A stretch of 64,000 nt of DNA from Pseudodesulfovibrio senegalensis (GCF_008830225.1 NZ_WAIE01000008.1:1-64000), one strand, 5' to 3'. Positions 8,746 through 18,547 are shown, counted from the first letter of the stretch. The notes: generated by a model from the sequence alone, not told the origin. Numbers and translations are program-made.

Positions 8746-8926
8746 CACCCGCCCGCCCGATTCTAACGCCTTTGACCGCTTCTTCAAGATATGCTCTATG
8801 GATTCCGATTGGGGATTGTCTTGTTGGTGGGCACTTTTCTCATACAGAAAAACCGACATTTTCGGTCGCGCAATCCGGTTGCGCGCCATTCGCACACTCG
8901 CCGCGCTGCGGCCCGAAAGGATTGTC

Positions 8927-11900
8927 ATGTTGAAAAACACCGTGGGCTCCGTCTTGTGCTGCGCCGTCATCTCGGCGTCATTTTTCTTCTTCCTCCCTTT
9001 TTCCGCACATGCCCAAAGCGTCGCCGGAACGGTTCAGACCGCAGCCGGACTGGAGCACAGCGTGCTGCTCAAGGCGGACGGCACCATCTGGACATGGGGT
9101 GAAAACAATCAGGGACAGCTCGGGGACGGCACCTCGGAAAGACGGTCCATGCCCGAGCAGATCGGGTCGGACAGCGACTGGGTGTCGGTCTCGGCCGGGA
9201 GCGAAGCCTCCTATGCCATCAAGGCGGACGGCACGCTCTGGGCATGGGGCGACATGCCCTACTGGGGCAAATTCGAAGAACCGCTCCAGATCGGCACGGA
9301 CACGGACTGGAGCTCTGTTTCGGGCGGATTCACGCACATGGTCGCCTGCAAGCGGGACGGCACGCTCTGGACATGGGGCATGCCGGGCCAGCCCCTGCAC
9401 AGCACCCCGGAACAGGTGGGCAGCGATACGGACTGGAAACTGGCCGTGGCCGGAGATGACAGCAACATCGCCATGAAAACCGACGGCTCGCTCCACGGCT
9501 GGGGCAAGAACACTTCCGGCGAAACCGGAGTTGGATCCTCAGACGACACCATTGCCGCCCCCACGCCCATCGGCACGGACACGGACTGGCAGACCGTGAG
9601 CGCGGGCAACGCGTTCGTGCTGGCCGTGAAAACCGACGGTACGCTCTGGGCATGGGGCGACAACGGCATGAGCCAGTTCGGCGACGGCACCACCACGCCC
9701 CGCAACAGCCCGGCGCAGGTCGGCTCGGCAGCGGACTGGCAACAGGTGAACTGCCATCTCGCCAATCAGGGCATTGCCGTAAAAACGGACGGAACCCTGT
9801 GGATATGGGGCACTGCATGGCGGTACGTGACCGGCACAGGCACCGAAGACCAATACCGGGTTCCGCAGGCTCTGGGAGCGGCCTCGAACTGGGCCTTGGC
9901 CGCCTCCGGCAAAAGCCACGCCATGCTCCTGCAACAGGACGGCTCGCTCTGGGGGTTCGGGGCCAACGCCAAGGGGCAATTGGGCAACGGCAACACCACG
10001 CCCGCCACCAGCCCCGAACACATTTCCCTTATACAGACATGGACCGCCATAGACTGCGCCAACAACTCGGCCATGGGCATCCGCCCGGACGGCACGCTTT
10101 GGGGCTGGGGCAACAACAGCTACGGCCAGCTCGGCGACGGCACATACTCCTCCAGCCGCTCCCCGGTGCAGGCCGGAACGGATGCCGACTGGACGCAGGT
10201 GGCCATAAGCTACGACGCCGGTTACGGAATCAAGTCCGACGGCACGCTCTGGAGCTGGGGCGACAACGACTACGGCCAGCTCGGAGACGGAACCACCACA
10301 AGGCATAATTCCCCGGCGCAAGTGGGAACGGCCGCAAACTGGCAATCCGTTGACGCGGGCCTGTGGGCGGCAGCGGGAATCAGAACGGACGGGACCCTCT
10401 GGACATGGGGGATGGGCGCCAACGGCAGGCTCGGACACGGCGACACGGCCGTACAACGCACGCCGACACAGGTGGGCACGGACACGGACTGGAAGACCTG
10501 CCAAGTGGGCCAGGGGTTCATGGTGGCCGTGAAAACCGACGGCACACTCTGGACATGGGGCGACAACGGCGTGGGACAGCTGGGGCTGGGCAACACCACG
10601 ATGCAGTATGCCCCGATGCAGGTGGGTTCGGACACCAACTGGGACTCCTGCGCGGCGGGCAACCAGTTTGGCATGGCCCGCAAGACCGACGGCACGCTCT
10701 GGAGTTGGGGCAACAATAATTCCGGCCAACTGGGCAACGGAACGTGGAGCAACCAACTCGCCCCGGTGCAGGCGGGCTCCGATTCTGATTGGGCGTCCTG
10801 CACAGCGGGCGCCACGCACAGCCTCGGCCTCAAGGCCGACGGGACGCTCTGGAGCTGGGGCAACAACGAAAACGGTCAACTGGGCGACGGAACCACCCGC
10901 AACAAGAATGAACCCGTTCAGGTCGGCTCGGACACGGACTGGGCATGGGTGTCGGCGGGCACGAACTTCACCGTTGCCGGAAAAAACAACGGCAACACAT
11001 GGGCGTGGGGTTCCAATGGCTCGGGCCAACTGCTGACCGAAATCAATCATTTGCAGCCGCGTGCGGCCGTGCTCTCGGACGTGGCCGTTGTCTCGTTCTC
11101 CCCGCACACCAGCCTCCCGCACACGCTGGCCATCGTGCTGGACGGCTCGCTCTGGACATGGGGCCGCAATTCCCTTTACCAGCTGGGCCTGAACGATACC
11201 GTCATGCGTGTTTCACCCACGCGCGTGGGCAGCGACTCCGATTGGCAAGCCTGCTCGGCCGGGCAGAATCACAGCCTGGCCCGCAAGGGCAACGGCACGC
11301 TCTGGAGCTGGGGCCTGAACATCAACGGGCAGCTCGGCAACGGCTCCCAGCAGACCAACCAGGTTCCGACACAAATCGGATCGGACACCAACTGGGCCGA
11401 TTTTTCCGCCGGATACATGCACTCGCTGGCCATCAAGACCAACGGCACGCTGTGGGCATGGGGACAGAATTCCAACGGCCAACTGGGCGTGGGCGGTTCC
11501 ACCACGCAATATTCGCCCACGCAGGTGGGTTCGGACACCAACTGGCAAACCTGTTCGGCCGCCAGCAGCCACTCACTGGGCATCCGGACGGACGGAACCC
11601 TGTGGGCATGGGGACAAAATTCCAACGGCCAGCTCGGCACCGGTGACACCACGCCCCACGACCAGCCCGTGCAGGTCGGCACGGACACGGACTGGGCCAC
11701 CTGCGCCACGGGCTATGCGTTCAGTCTGGCCCTCAAGACCGACGGCACGCTCTGGGCATGGGGCGACAACTATTACGGCCAACTTGGTCTCGGCCACAAC
11801 AACGACGCAACATCGCCCACACAGGTGGGCACGGCAACGGACTGGACCTCCATATCCGCCGGTTCATACCATGTGTTCGGACGGCGCGGCACCGCCATGT

Positions 11901-13000
11901 GGGCATGGGGAATCAACACCGGCTGGCAGCTGGGCGACAACACCCAATCCAACAAAAACGCCCCGGTGCAGGTGGGGCTGGACCATGAATGGATCGACGC
12001 CAAGGCGGGCGGCGCCGGAGGCATGGCCCGCACAACGGACAACACGCTCATGGCATGGGGCCTGACCATGAACGCCTCCATGGGCATCGGCGGACCGATC
12101 CCCGGCACACCCACGCGCATGGCGACATACCATTTCATGCACGCGGCCCCGGCTCACGGCGGACAAATCACGCCCGCCGACCTGAGCGGTGTGCTGGAAA
12201 ACTACAACCTGCTGATGAATGTAAGCCCGGACTTCGGCTATCTTGCGGAAAACTTCGTAGTCAACGGTGTTTCCGAACCGGCCAACGGCCGCTGCGGCTA
12301 TCTCTTTGCCGGCTATTCGCAGGACAACACCTTCACGGCCACCTTTACCCCGGACATGGGCACGGACACGGACGGCGACGGCATGCCCGACGGCTGGGAA
12401 GTGACCTACGGGCTGGACGGCCATGTGAACGACGCGGCGCTGGACAAGGACGCGGACGGTCTGACCAACCTTGAAGAATTCCAGCACATAACCAACCCGG
12501 CCAACCCGGATACCGAGTCCGACGGCATGCCCGACAAGTGGGAACTGGACAACACCCTCAACCCGCTGGTGGACGATTCTGCCGAAGACCCGGACAACGA
12601 CTCCCTGAGCAATGTGGCCGAATATGCGGCCGGAACCGACCCGCACCGTTCGGATTCGGATAACGACGGCATGGAGGACGGGTGGGAAGTGGCCCATTCC
12701 CTGAATCCGCTGGCCAACGATGCTGCAGCCGACCCGGACAACGACGGGCTGACCAACCTTGAAGAATACAACGCCGACACCGACCCCAATGACGAGGACT
12801 CGGACTCCGACGGCATGAACGACGGCTGGGAGGTGGCCCACTCCCTGAATCCGCTGCTCGACGACGCCGACGAAGACGCGGACTCGGACGGCTACACCAA
12901 CAAGCAGGAATACGATGCGGACACCGACCCGCAGGACCCGAGCTCGCACCCCGAATCCGGCTCGCCCTGCCTTGTCCCGGTTCGCATGCTCCTGCTCTGA
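8927..13000 (+). CDS. Giant secreted RCC1-repeat protein with calcium-binding repeats
   Basis: 1357 residues from the ATG at 8927 (GAAAGGA at 8914), giving a signal peptide ending AHAQS. I count about 21 RCC1/ATS1-type repeats (KTDGTLWxWGxNxxGQLGxG ... VGSDTDW), which would fold as three seven-bladed propellers. After residue about 1060 comes a spacer domain, then four DxDxDGMxDGWE / NLEEY repeats of thrombospondin type 3 style, expected to bind calcium. The C terminus is CLVPVRMLLL. It is probably a cell-surface or secreted binding protein; RCC1 here implies structure, not nucleotide exchange. Repeat units are very similar at DNA level, so copy number may vary between strains. Confidence 0.85.
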   Translation: MLKNTVGSVLCCAVISASFFFFLPFSAHAQSVAGTVQTAAGLEHSVLLKADGTIWTWGENNQGQLGDGTSERRSMPEQIGSDSDWVSVSAGSEASYAIKADGTLWAWGDMPYWGKFEEPLQIGTDTDWSSVSGGFTHMVACKRDGTLWTWGMPGQPLHSTPEQVGSDTDWKLAVAGDDSNIAMKTDGSLHGWGKNTSGETGVGSSDDTIAAPTPIGTDTDWQTVSAGNAFVLAVKTDGTLWAWGDNGMSQFGDGTTTPRNSPAQVGSAADWQQVNCHLANQGIAVKTDGTLWIWGTAWRYVTGTGTEDQYRVPQALGAASNWALAASGKSHAMLLQQDGSLWGFGANAKGQLGNGNTTPATSPEHISLIQTWTAIDCANNSAMGIRPDGTLWGWGNNSYGQLGDGTYSSSRSPVQAGTDADWTQVAISYDAGYGIKSDGTLWSWGDNDYGQLGDGTTTRHNSPAQVGTAANWQSVDAGLWAAAGIRTDGTLWTWGMGANGRLGHGDTAVQRTPTQVGTDTDWKTCQVGQGFMVAVKTDGTLWTWGDNGVGQLGLGNTTMQYAPMQVGSDTNWDSCAAGNQFGMARKTDGTLWSWGNNNSGQLGNGTWSNQLAPVQAGSDSDWASCTAGATHSLGLKADGTLWSWGNNENGQLGDGTTRNKNEPVQVGSDTDWAWVSAGTNFTVAGKNNGNTWAWGSNGSGQLLTEINHLQPRAAVLSDVAVVSFSPHTSLPHTLAIVLDGSLWTWGRNSLYQLGLNDTVMRVSPTRVGSDSDWQACSAGQNHSLARKGNGTLWSWGLNINGQLGNGSQQTNQVPTQIGSDTNWADFSAGYMHSLAIKTNGTLWAWGQNSNGQLGVGGSTTQYSPTQVGSDTNWQTCSAASSHSLGIRTDGTLWAWGQNSNGQLGTGDTTPHDQPVQVGTDTDWATCATGYAFSLALKTDGTLWAWGDNYYGQLGLGHNNDATSPTQVGTATDWTSISAGSYHVFGRRGTAMWAWGINTGWQLGDNTQSNKNAPVQVGLDHEWIDAKAGGAGGMARTTDNTLMAWGLTMNASMGIGGPIPGTPTRMATYHFMHAAPAHGGQITPADLSGVLENYNLLMNVSPDFGYLAENFVVNGVSEPANGRCGYLFAGYSQDNTFTATFTPDMGTDTDGDGMPDGWEVTYGLDGHVNDAALDKDADGLTNLEEFQHITNPANPDTESDGMPDKWELDNTLNPLVDDSAEDPDNDSLSNVAEYAAGTDPHRSDSDNDGMEDGWEVAHSLNPLANDAAADPDNDGLTNLEEYNADTDPNDEDSDSDGMNDGWEVAHSLNPLLDDADEDADSDGYTNKQEYDADTDPQDPSSHPESGSPCLVPVRMLLL

Positions 13001-13013
13001 TCAGAACACATGA

Positions 13014-13042
13014 CGGGTCCGCGCCGAATCGAGCGCGGACCC
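13014..13042 (+). terminator. Stable hairpin after RCC1 gene
   Basis: CGGGTCCGCGC (13014-13024) pairs with GCGCGGACCCG (13032-13042). No T run follows, so it is either a weak terminator or an mRNA-stabilising stem. The remainder of 13043-13266 is AT-rich and gene-free. Confidence 0.45.
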
Positions 13043-13266
13043 GCATCCGAAATACGAAAAACTATCAGGCCACATCACCCCAAACGCACAAAATTTCCTT
13101 GAAAATCAACGCGAAACAAAAACACATATACATTTGCTGCCGCAGCTTTACCGCTTAAGCATCTGTATTATTTATCAAAAGAATCCGTTGCCATTCCGTA
13201 ACGATTCACGTATTTCCCATTTGTCTTGATACTTTACAATTTTGCATCATTCACAAGGGGATTCTC

Positions 13267-14055
13267 ATGAAACGCATTATTTCTCTGGCAATGGTTCTCT
13301 GTCTCTGCCTCTGCGCCGCCAGCGCCATGGCCGCGGACGGTTCCCTCGAGCGCGTGAAAAAGGCCGGCAAGCTGGTCATCGGGCTGGACGACGCATTCCC
13401 GCCCATGGGCTATCGCGACGACAACAACAAGATCGTCGGTTTTGACGTGGACGCAGCCGAAGAAGTGGGCAAGCGCATGGGCGTGGAAATCGTCTGGCAG
13501 CCCACGGCATGGGACGGCGTCATCCTTTCCCTGAACGCCAAGAAGTTCGACTGCATCTGGAACGGCATGACCATCACCGAAGAGCGCGCCAAGAAAGTGG
13601 CCTTTTCCAAGCCCTATATCATGGACGGCCAGATCGCGACCGTGCGCATGGATCAGAAGGAAACCTCCTTTGACCAGCTCGGCGGCAAGAAGGTTGGCGT
13701 GCAAAAGGGTTCCCCGGCTCTGGAAGCCGCCAAGGAACTGCCCAACGCCGCCGGTGAAATCCGCGAATACGACACCAACCCCAAGGCTTTCCTGGACCTC
13801 GAAGCGGGCCGTCTCGACTCGGTTGTTGTGGACAACGTGACCGGCCGTTTCTACATGGCCAAGCGTCCCGGCAAGTTCCGCGCCCTGCCCGGCTACATCA
13901 CCAAGGAAGCCTTCGGCATCGCCTTCCGCATGGATGATGCAGCCCTGCGCGCCGCCGTGCAGAAGCACATCGACGACATGATCGCCGACGGCACCATGGG
14001 CAAGATCTCCCGCAAATGGTTCGGCGAAGACGTGACCGACCCGAGCAAGTGGTAG
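13267..14055 (+). CDS. Polar amino acid ABC transporter, periplasmic binding protein
   Basis: 262 residues with a signal peptide ending ASAMA. It has the type-II solute-binding fold of the SBP_bac_3 family: LVIGLDDAFPPMGYRDDNNKIVGFDVD at 35-60, IWNGMTITEERAKKVAFSKPY near 98-118, and the hinge region near 185-200. It delivers an amino acid (Glu/Gln/Asp/His/Cys class; the ligand cannot be read from sequence) to the permease encoded two bases downstream. AAGGGG before the ATG is the ribosome site. Confidence 0.9.
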   Translation: MKRIISLAMVLCLCLCAASAMAADGSLERVKKAGKLVIGLDDAFPPMGYRDDNNKIVGFDVDAAEEVGKRMGVEIVWQPTAWDGVILSLNAKKFDCIWNGMTITEERAKKVAFSKPYIMDGQIATVRMDQKETSFDQLGGKKVGVQKGSPALEAAKELPNAAGEIREYDTNPKAFLDLEAGRLDSVVVDNVTGRFYMAKRPGKFRALPGYITKEAFGIAFRMDDAALRAAVQKHIDDMIADGTMGKISRKWFGEDVTDPSKW

Positions 14056-14056
14056 C

Positions 14057-15076
14057 ATGGCCTTGAAGAACAACGCATTCATACGGAGCGCCGCCCTGGC
14101 GGCGCTCCTGTTTCTTTTCCTGTGTTCCGCCGCCCTTGCCTCGGGTGCGGACGACCTCATGCGCAAGGCTGGCGATGCTGTCGCCAAGGGCGATCTGGAT
14201 ACGGCCGTGCAGCTGTACATGCAGGTTCCGGCCCCGGACGACGACGGCGACGACGGCCAGTTCGTGAACGCGCGCATGCAGGCCGCGCGCATGCATTTCG
14301 CCCTCAAAAGGTACGACAAGGCCCTTGAGGCCGTGGATTCCCTGCTGGCCGTCTACCCGGACAACATCGAGGCCAAAAGCTACCGCGAGGCCGTGAACGA
14401 CGCCATGATGCCGCAATGGAAGCGGCTGATGCGCGACACCGTGCATTTCGTGCCCGCCCTGCTCAAGGGCAGCCTCATGACCCTGCTGCTGGTCTTCTTC
14501 ACCATGATTGTCTCGCCGGTGGGCGGTCTGTTCATCGCGCTGGGACGCATCAGCGGCATTCCGCCGGTCAGCCGCCTGTGCTGGTTCATCATCTGGATTT
14601 TCCGTGGCACGCCGCTGCTGCTGCAACTTTTCTTCATCTATTACGGGCTGCCCGCCATCGGCATCACCCTCAAGCCCATTCCCTCGGCCCTGCTGGGGCT
14701 GGGCCTGAACTATTCCGCCTATCTGGCGGAAATCATCCGCAGCGGCATCCAGTCCATCGACAAGGGCCAGATGGAGGCGGCCGAGGCCATGGGCATGAGC
14801 TACCGCCAGGCCATGCGCCGGGTCATCATTCCGCAGACGTACCGCGTGATCCTGCCGCCCGTGACCAACGAATTCATCGCCCTGATCAAGGACACCGCGC
14901 TCGTGTCCACCATCGCCATGGTGGAGCTCATGCGCACGGCCGACCAGCTTTTCAACGCCTCGTTCAACGTCACGGTGCTGGCGCTGGCCGCCTGCGTGTA
15001 CCTGCTGTTCACCACCGTATTCACCTTTGCCTTCGAACGGCTGGAACGCCGGGTCGGGGCCTACGAGGAACGCTGA
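14057..15076 (+). CDS. Amino acid ABC permease with N-terminal TPR-like extension
   Basis: 339 residues, about 120 more than a usual HisM/GlnP permease. Residues 1-29 are a signal sequence or first membrane helix (ending ALASGADD). Residues 30-112 read like paired TPR helices (LMRKAGDAVAKGDLDTAVQLY and MHFALKRYDKALEAVDSLL). From about 122 the standard permease follows with several membrane helices and the EAA loop AAEAMGMSYRQAMRRVIIPQ near 236-255, which contacts the ATPase. The extension would be periplasmic. It overlaps the ATPase gene by one base (TGATG). Confidence 0.88.
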   Translation: MALKNNAFIRSAALAALLFLFLCSAALASGADDLMRKAGDAVAKGDLDTAVQLYMQVPAPDDDGDDGQFVNARMQAARMHFALKRYDKALEAVDSLLAVYPDNIEAKSYREAVNDAMMPQWKRLMRDTVHFVPALLKGSLMTLLLVFFTMIVSPVGGLFIALGRISGIPPVSRLCWFIIWIFRGTPLLLQLFFIYYGLPAIGITLKPIPSALLGLGLNYSAYLAEIIRSGIQSIDKGQMEAAEAMGMSYRQAMRRVIIPQTYRVILPPVTNEFIALIKDTALVSTIAMVELMRTADQLFNASFNVTVLALAACVYLLFTTVFTFAFERLERRVGAYEER

Positions 15077-15840
15077 TGCAACCGCTCATCGAACTGGAAA
15101 ACGTGGTCAAATCCTTTGGCGAGCACCGCGCCGTGGACAACGTGAGCCTGTCCATCCGCAAAGGCGAAAAGGTGGTCATCATCGGACCTTCCGGGTCCGG
15201 GAAATCCACCCTGCTGCGCACCATCAACTGCCTCGAACCCATGGATTCGGGAACCATGCGTTTTGCCGGGAAACCCGCGGGCTACGTGCAGCGGGGCAGT
15301 GAACTGGTGCCGGACAAACCCAGGAACATCTGCGCACTGCGCACCCGCATCGGCATGGTCTTCCAGCAGTTCAACCTGTTCCCGCACATGAGCGTGGAGC
15401 AAAACGTCATGGAGGGCCCGGTCACGGTGCTGGGAGAATCCAAGGCCAACGCGCGCGCCACGGCCATGGACATGCTCGGCAAGGTGGGCATGGCCGAATT
15501 CGCGGACCGCTACCCGGCCTCGCTTTCCGGCGGACAGAAGCAACGCGTGGCCATTGCCCGCGCACTGGCCATGAAGCCGGACCTCATGCTCTTTGACGAG
15601 CCCACCTCCGCGCTGGACCCGGAACTGGTGGGGGAAGTTTTCGACGCCATCAAGCAACTGGCCGTGGACGGCATGACCATGGTCATCGTGACCCACAACA
15701 TGGGCTTTGCCCGCGAAGTTGCGGACACGGTTATCTTCATGGAAAACGGCTCGTTCCTGGCCAAGGGCTCGCCCGGGGATTTCTTCCAGCGCCAGTGCGA
15801 GGACCCGCGCGTGCAGAGCTTCATCGACAAGATATTCTAG
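15076..15840 (+). CDS. Polar amino acid ABC transporter ATPase (GlnQ-like)
   Basis: 254 residues, the cytoplasmic ATPase of the three-gene importer. Walker A is GPSGSGKST (near residue 37), the Q loop VFQQFNLFPH, the signature LSGGQKQRVAIARALA, Walker B LMLFDEPTSALDPE and the H loop VTHNMGFAREVAD. An insertion around PAGYVQRGSELVPDKPRN between Walker A and the Q loop is slightly longer than in E. coli GlnQ. The start overlaps the permease stop by one base. Confidence 0.93.
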   Translation: MQPLIELENVVKSFGEHRAVDNVSLSIRKGEKVVIIGPSGSGKSTLLRTINCLEPMDSGTMRFAGKPAGYVQRGSELVPDKPRNICALRTRIGMVFQQFNLFPHMSVEQNVMEGPVTVLGESKANARATAMDMLGKVGMAEFADRYPASLSGGQKQRVAIARALAMKPDLMLFDEPTSALDPELVGEVFDAIKQLAVDGMTMVIVTHNMGFAREVADTVIFMENGSFLAKGSPGDFFQRQCEDPRVQSFIDKIF

Positions 15841-15946
15841 CTCAGCGCCCGGACATCCCGGCTGCGGAGCTCTTGCCAAGCGCGTCATTGTGTCTTAGGT
15901 GGTCCCCGTGGTCCGCGCATGACGCGCGGAACGAAAAGGACGCGCC

Positions 15947-16729
15947 ATGCAACCCGACACCATCCGCACCGTGCTCGTGGACGACGAGCTACCCGCACTG
16001 GACGAGCTGACCTACCTGCTCTCGGTCCACAAGGACGTGGATATCGTGGGCACGGCCAATTCGGCGGGCAAGGCCGTGGAGGAAATCCGCAGGCTCCGCC
16101 CGGACCTTGTTTTTCTGGACATCCAGATGCCGGGGCGCAACGGTTTTCACGTTCTCGAAGATATCTCCACCATGCCGCAACCGCCGCTGGTTGTCTTTGC
16201 CACGGCCTTTGATGAGCACGCCATCCGCGCTTTCGAGGAAAACGCGGCCGACTACATCCTCAAGCCCGTTTCCGAAAACCGCCTGTCCATTACCCTGAAG
16301 CGCGTGCGCGCCCAGCTGTCCACCCGGCAGGACCCGGACGCGGGCGAAGCCCTGAAAAAAATCCTGAGCGATGCGGGCATCGGATCGGGCATCATCCGCA
16401 TCAGCGTAGAGCACCAGGGCAGAACCATGCTGCTCAATCCCCGCGAGGTAGCCTTTTTCCGGTACGAAAACCGCCGCGTTTACGCATACACCCGGGAACA
16501 GGCCCATGCCTGCGCCTCGGACCTGACACTGGACCATCTGGAAAAACGGCTGTCCCGGCTCTCGTTTTTCCGCACCAACCGCTCGGAACTGGTCAACCTC
16601 ACGCATGTGCGCGCCTATGCCCCGTGGTTCAACGGCAAGTACGTGCTGACCATGGACGACAACGAAGCAACCGACATTACCGTGACCAAGGCCCGCGTCA
16701 AGGCCTTCCGCGCGGCAGTGGAACTCTGA
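15947..16729 (+). CDS. LytTR-family response regulator (BtsR/LytR-like)
   Basis: 260 residues. The receiver domain spans 1-120 with the acidic pair VDDE at 11-14, phospho-acceptor Asp58 in VFLDIQMPG, and conserved Lys in YILKPVSE. A LytTR DNA-binding domain spans about 150-258 (REVAFFRYENRRVYAY, RTNRSELVNLTHVRAY). It should bind paired 9-base direct repeats; such a pair lies at 18476-18505 before the transporter gene. The cognate kinase gene starts five bases after its stop. Confidence 0.92.
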   Translation: MQPDTIRTVLVDDELPALDELTYLLSVHKDVDIVGTANSAGKAVEEIRRLRPDLVFLDIQMPGRNGFHVLEDISTMPQPPLVVFATAFDEHAIRAFEENAADYILKPVSENRLSITLKRVRAQLSTRQDPDAGEALKKILSDAGIGSGIIRISVEHQGRTMLLNPREVAFFRYENRRVYAYTREQAHACASDLTLDHLEKRLSRLSFFRTNRSELVNLTHVRAYAPWFNGKYVLTMDDNEATDITVTKARVKAFRAAVEL

Positions 16730-16734
16730 TTCAT

Positions 16735-18438
16735 ATGGATACATTCAATATAATATTGGCCCTTGCCGAACGATTCGGCCTGATGGTGGGCGGCGTGTTC
16801 CTGCTCATGACCATTGCCCCGCTGCAACGCATGACCTTCACGCGGCAGGAATCCCGCTCGCGCACCATGCTCCTGTTGGCGCTGTTCGGAGCATTCGGCA
16901 TACTGGGCACATACACGGGCAACTCCGTGTTCCAGTCCGTTGCCAATCTGCGCGCCATGGTGGTCATCACCGGCGGCCTGTTCGGCGGACCGGTGGTGGG
17001 CATCGGCTCGGGACTCATTGCCGGGGCGCACCGGGTGCTCATGGACCTGAACGGCTTCAGCTCCTGGCCCTGCGGGCTGGCCACCGGACTGGAGGGCGCG
17101 GCCGCCGGGCTGGTCAGCTACTGGCTGCGCGACAAGGCCATGCGCTGGCCCATCGCCTTCGGTCTGGCCGTTGCCGGCGAAATCGTGCACATGAGCCTGA
17201 TCCTCATCCTTTCCCGCCCGTTCCCCGACGCCGTGGAACTGGTGCGGCTCATCGCCCCGCCCATGATCGTGGTCAATGCCATGGGCGCGAGCCTGTTCGT
17301 GGAAGTCATCAACCTGCTGGCCCGGGACAGGGAGCGGCGCGAATCCCTGCATGCGCAAATGATTCTGGACATCGCCAACCTCACGGTCAGCTACCTGCGT
17401 TCCGGCCTGAACCGCGAATCCGCGGAAGCCACGGCCAAGATCATCCACGACCGGCTGGGCGTGGCCGCCGTAGCCATCACCGACACGGAAAACGTGCTGG
17501 CCCATGTGGGCGCGGCAGACGACCACCACCTGCCCGACCGCCCCATCCGCACCAATGCCACGCGCGAAGTGCTGAACTCGGGGCAGGCCCTGTTTCTGGA
17601 TTCGTCGGACAGGATCGGCTGCAACCACGACAGTTGCCCGCTGACTTCAGCCATCATCGTGCCGCTGGGACAATCCCGGGACATCGTGGGCACCCTCAAA
17701 TTCTACGGCAGCAACAACAGCCCCCTGAACCGCACGCTCTTCGAGCTGGGCAAGGGGCTGGGCAACCTGTTCACCACCCAGTTGGAACTGGAAGACATCC
17801 AGGTCAAGGAACAGATGCTGGCCCATGCGGAAATCCGCAGGCTCCAGTCCCAGATCAACCCGCATTTCCTGTTCAACTCCCTGAACACCATCACCTCGTT
17901 CTGCCGCACCAACTCGGAGAAGGCCCGCGAACTGCTCTTGGACCTTTCCCTGTACATGCGCCGCAACCTGGACCTGAGCCGGGGGTTCGTGCCCCTTTCC
18001 GAGGAGCTGGAACAGGTGCGCTCCTATCTGGCCATCGAGCAGGCCCGCTTCGGCGACCGCATCAACGTGCGCATGGACATCGGCGACGGATGCGGAGCGT
18101 GGCCCATCCCTCCGCTCATCATCCAGCCCCTGGTTGAAAACGCCATCCGCCACGGACTGCTGGAACAGGAACAGGGCGGCGAGGTGCGCATCCACGCCCG
18201 GTGCCAAAACGAACTGCTCACCATCAGCATCGAGGACGACGGCACGGGCATGGATGAGCAGACACTGAAAGACCTCTGCTCGGAAAAGGACGAAGTGGAT
18301 TCCCGCACCCGGGGCATCGGCCTGCGCAACTGCATGAACAGGCTCAAACGCATTTACGGCACCGAACACAATCTGGCCGTGCAAAGCGCTCCGGGCAAGG
18401 GCACCACGATCCGTTTCTCCGTGCCGCCCCGCCAGTAA
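16735..18438 (+). CDS. LytS-type sensor histidine kinase (BtsS-like)
   Basis: 567 residues from the ATG at 16735. Residues 1-195 carry several hydrophobic helices of the 5TMR-LYT sensor, including GGLFGGPVVGIGSGLIAGAHR. A GAF-like domain follows (about 215-345). The His_kinase region has the phosphorylated His377 in QINPHFLFNSLNTI, and the ATPase domain has PPLIIQPLVENAIRHGL and GTGMDE / GIGLRN. Gene order kinase-regulator-CstA transporter resembles the BtsS/BtsR/BtsT pyruvate system of E. coli; the actual ligand here is inferred. Confidence 0.92.
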   Translation: MDTFNIILALAERFGLMVGGVFLLMTIAPLQRMTFTRQESRSRTMLLLALFGAFGILGTYTGNSVFQSVANLRAMVVITGGLFGGPVVGIGSGLIAGAHRVLMDLNGFSSWPCGLATGLEGAAAGLVSYWLRDKAMRWPIAFGLAVAGEIVHMSLILILSRPFPDAVELVRLIAPPMIVVNAMGASLFVEVINLLARDRERRESLHAQMILDIANLTVSYLRSGLNRESAEATAKIIHDRLGVAAVAITDTENVLAHVGAADDHHLPDRPIRTNATREVLNSGQALFLDSSDRIGCNHDSCPLTSAIIVPLGQSRDIVGTLKFYGSNNSPLNRTLFELGKGLGNLFTTQLELEDIQVKEQMLAHAEIRRLQSQINPHFLFNSLNTITSFCRTNSEKARELLLDLSLYMRRNLDLSRGFVPLSEELEQVRSYLAIEQARFGDRINVRMDIGDGCGAWPIPPLIIQPLVENAIRHGLLEQEQGGEVRIHARCQNELLTISIEDDGTGMDEQTLKDLCSEKDEVDSRTRGIGLRNCMNRLKRIYGTEHNLAVQSAPGKGTTIRFSVPPRQ

Positions 18439-18475
18439 ACGGTCTTTCCCGCACCCCTTCGATGGTCGCGAAAGG

Positions 18476-18505
18476 TCATTTCAAACATCGCAAACGACAG
18501 TTCAG
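18476..18505 (+). promoter_or_regulatory. Candidate LytTR operator upstream of cstA
   Basis: Two 9-base direct repeats, TCATTTCAA (18476-18484) and ACAGTTCAG (18497-18505), match each other at six of nine positions and are separated by exactly 12 bases. This is the layout of AgrA/LytTR sites, whose consensus is close to ACAGTTAAG. It lies about 90 bases before the transporter start and directly after the LytTR/LytS genes. Confidence 0.6.
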
Positions 18506-18532
18506 CCGGAATCGCTGGCATTTCCTCCCGAA

Positions 18533-18547
18533 CATGCCCTAGGCATG
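18533..18547. promoter_or_regulatory. Inverted repeat CATGCC-cta-GGCATG before cstA
   Basis: A perfect six-base inverted repeat with a three-base centre, about 50 bases before the cstA start and 27 bases after the LytTR repeat. It may be a second regulator site or a small hairpin in the leader. Identity unknown. Confidence 0.35.
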
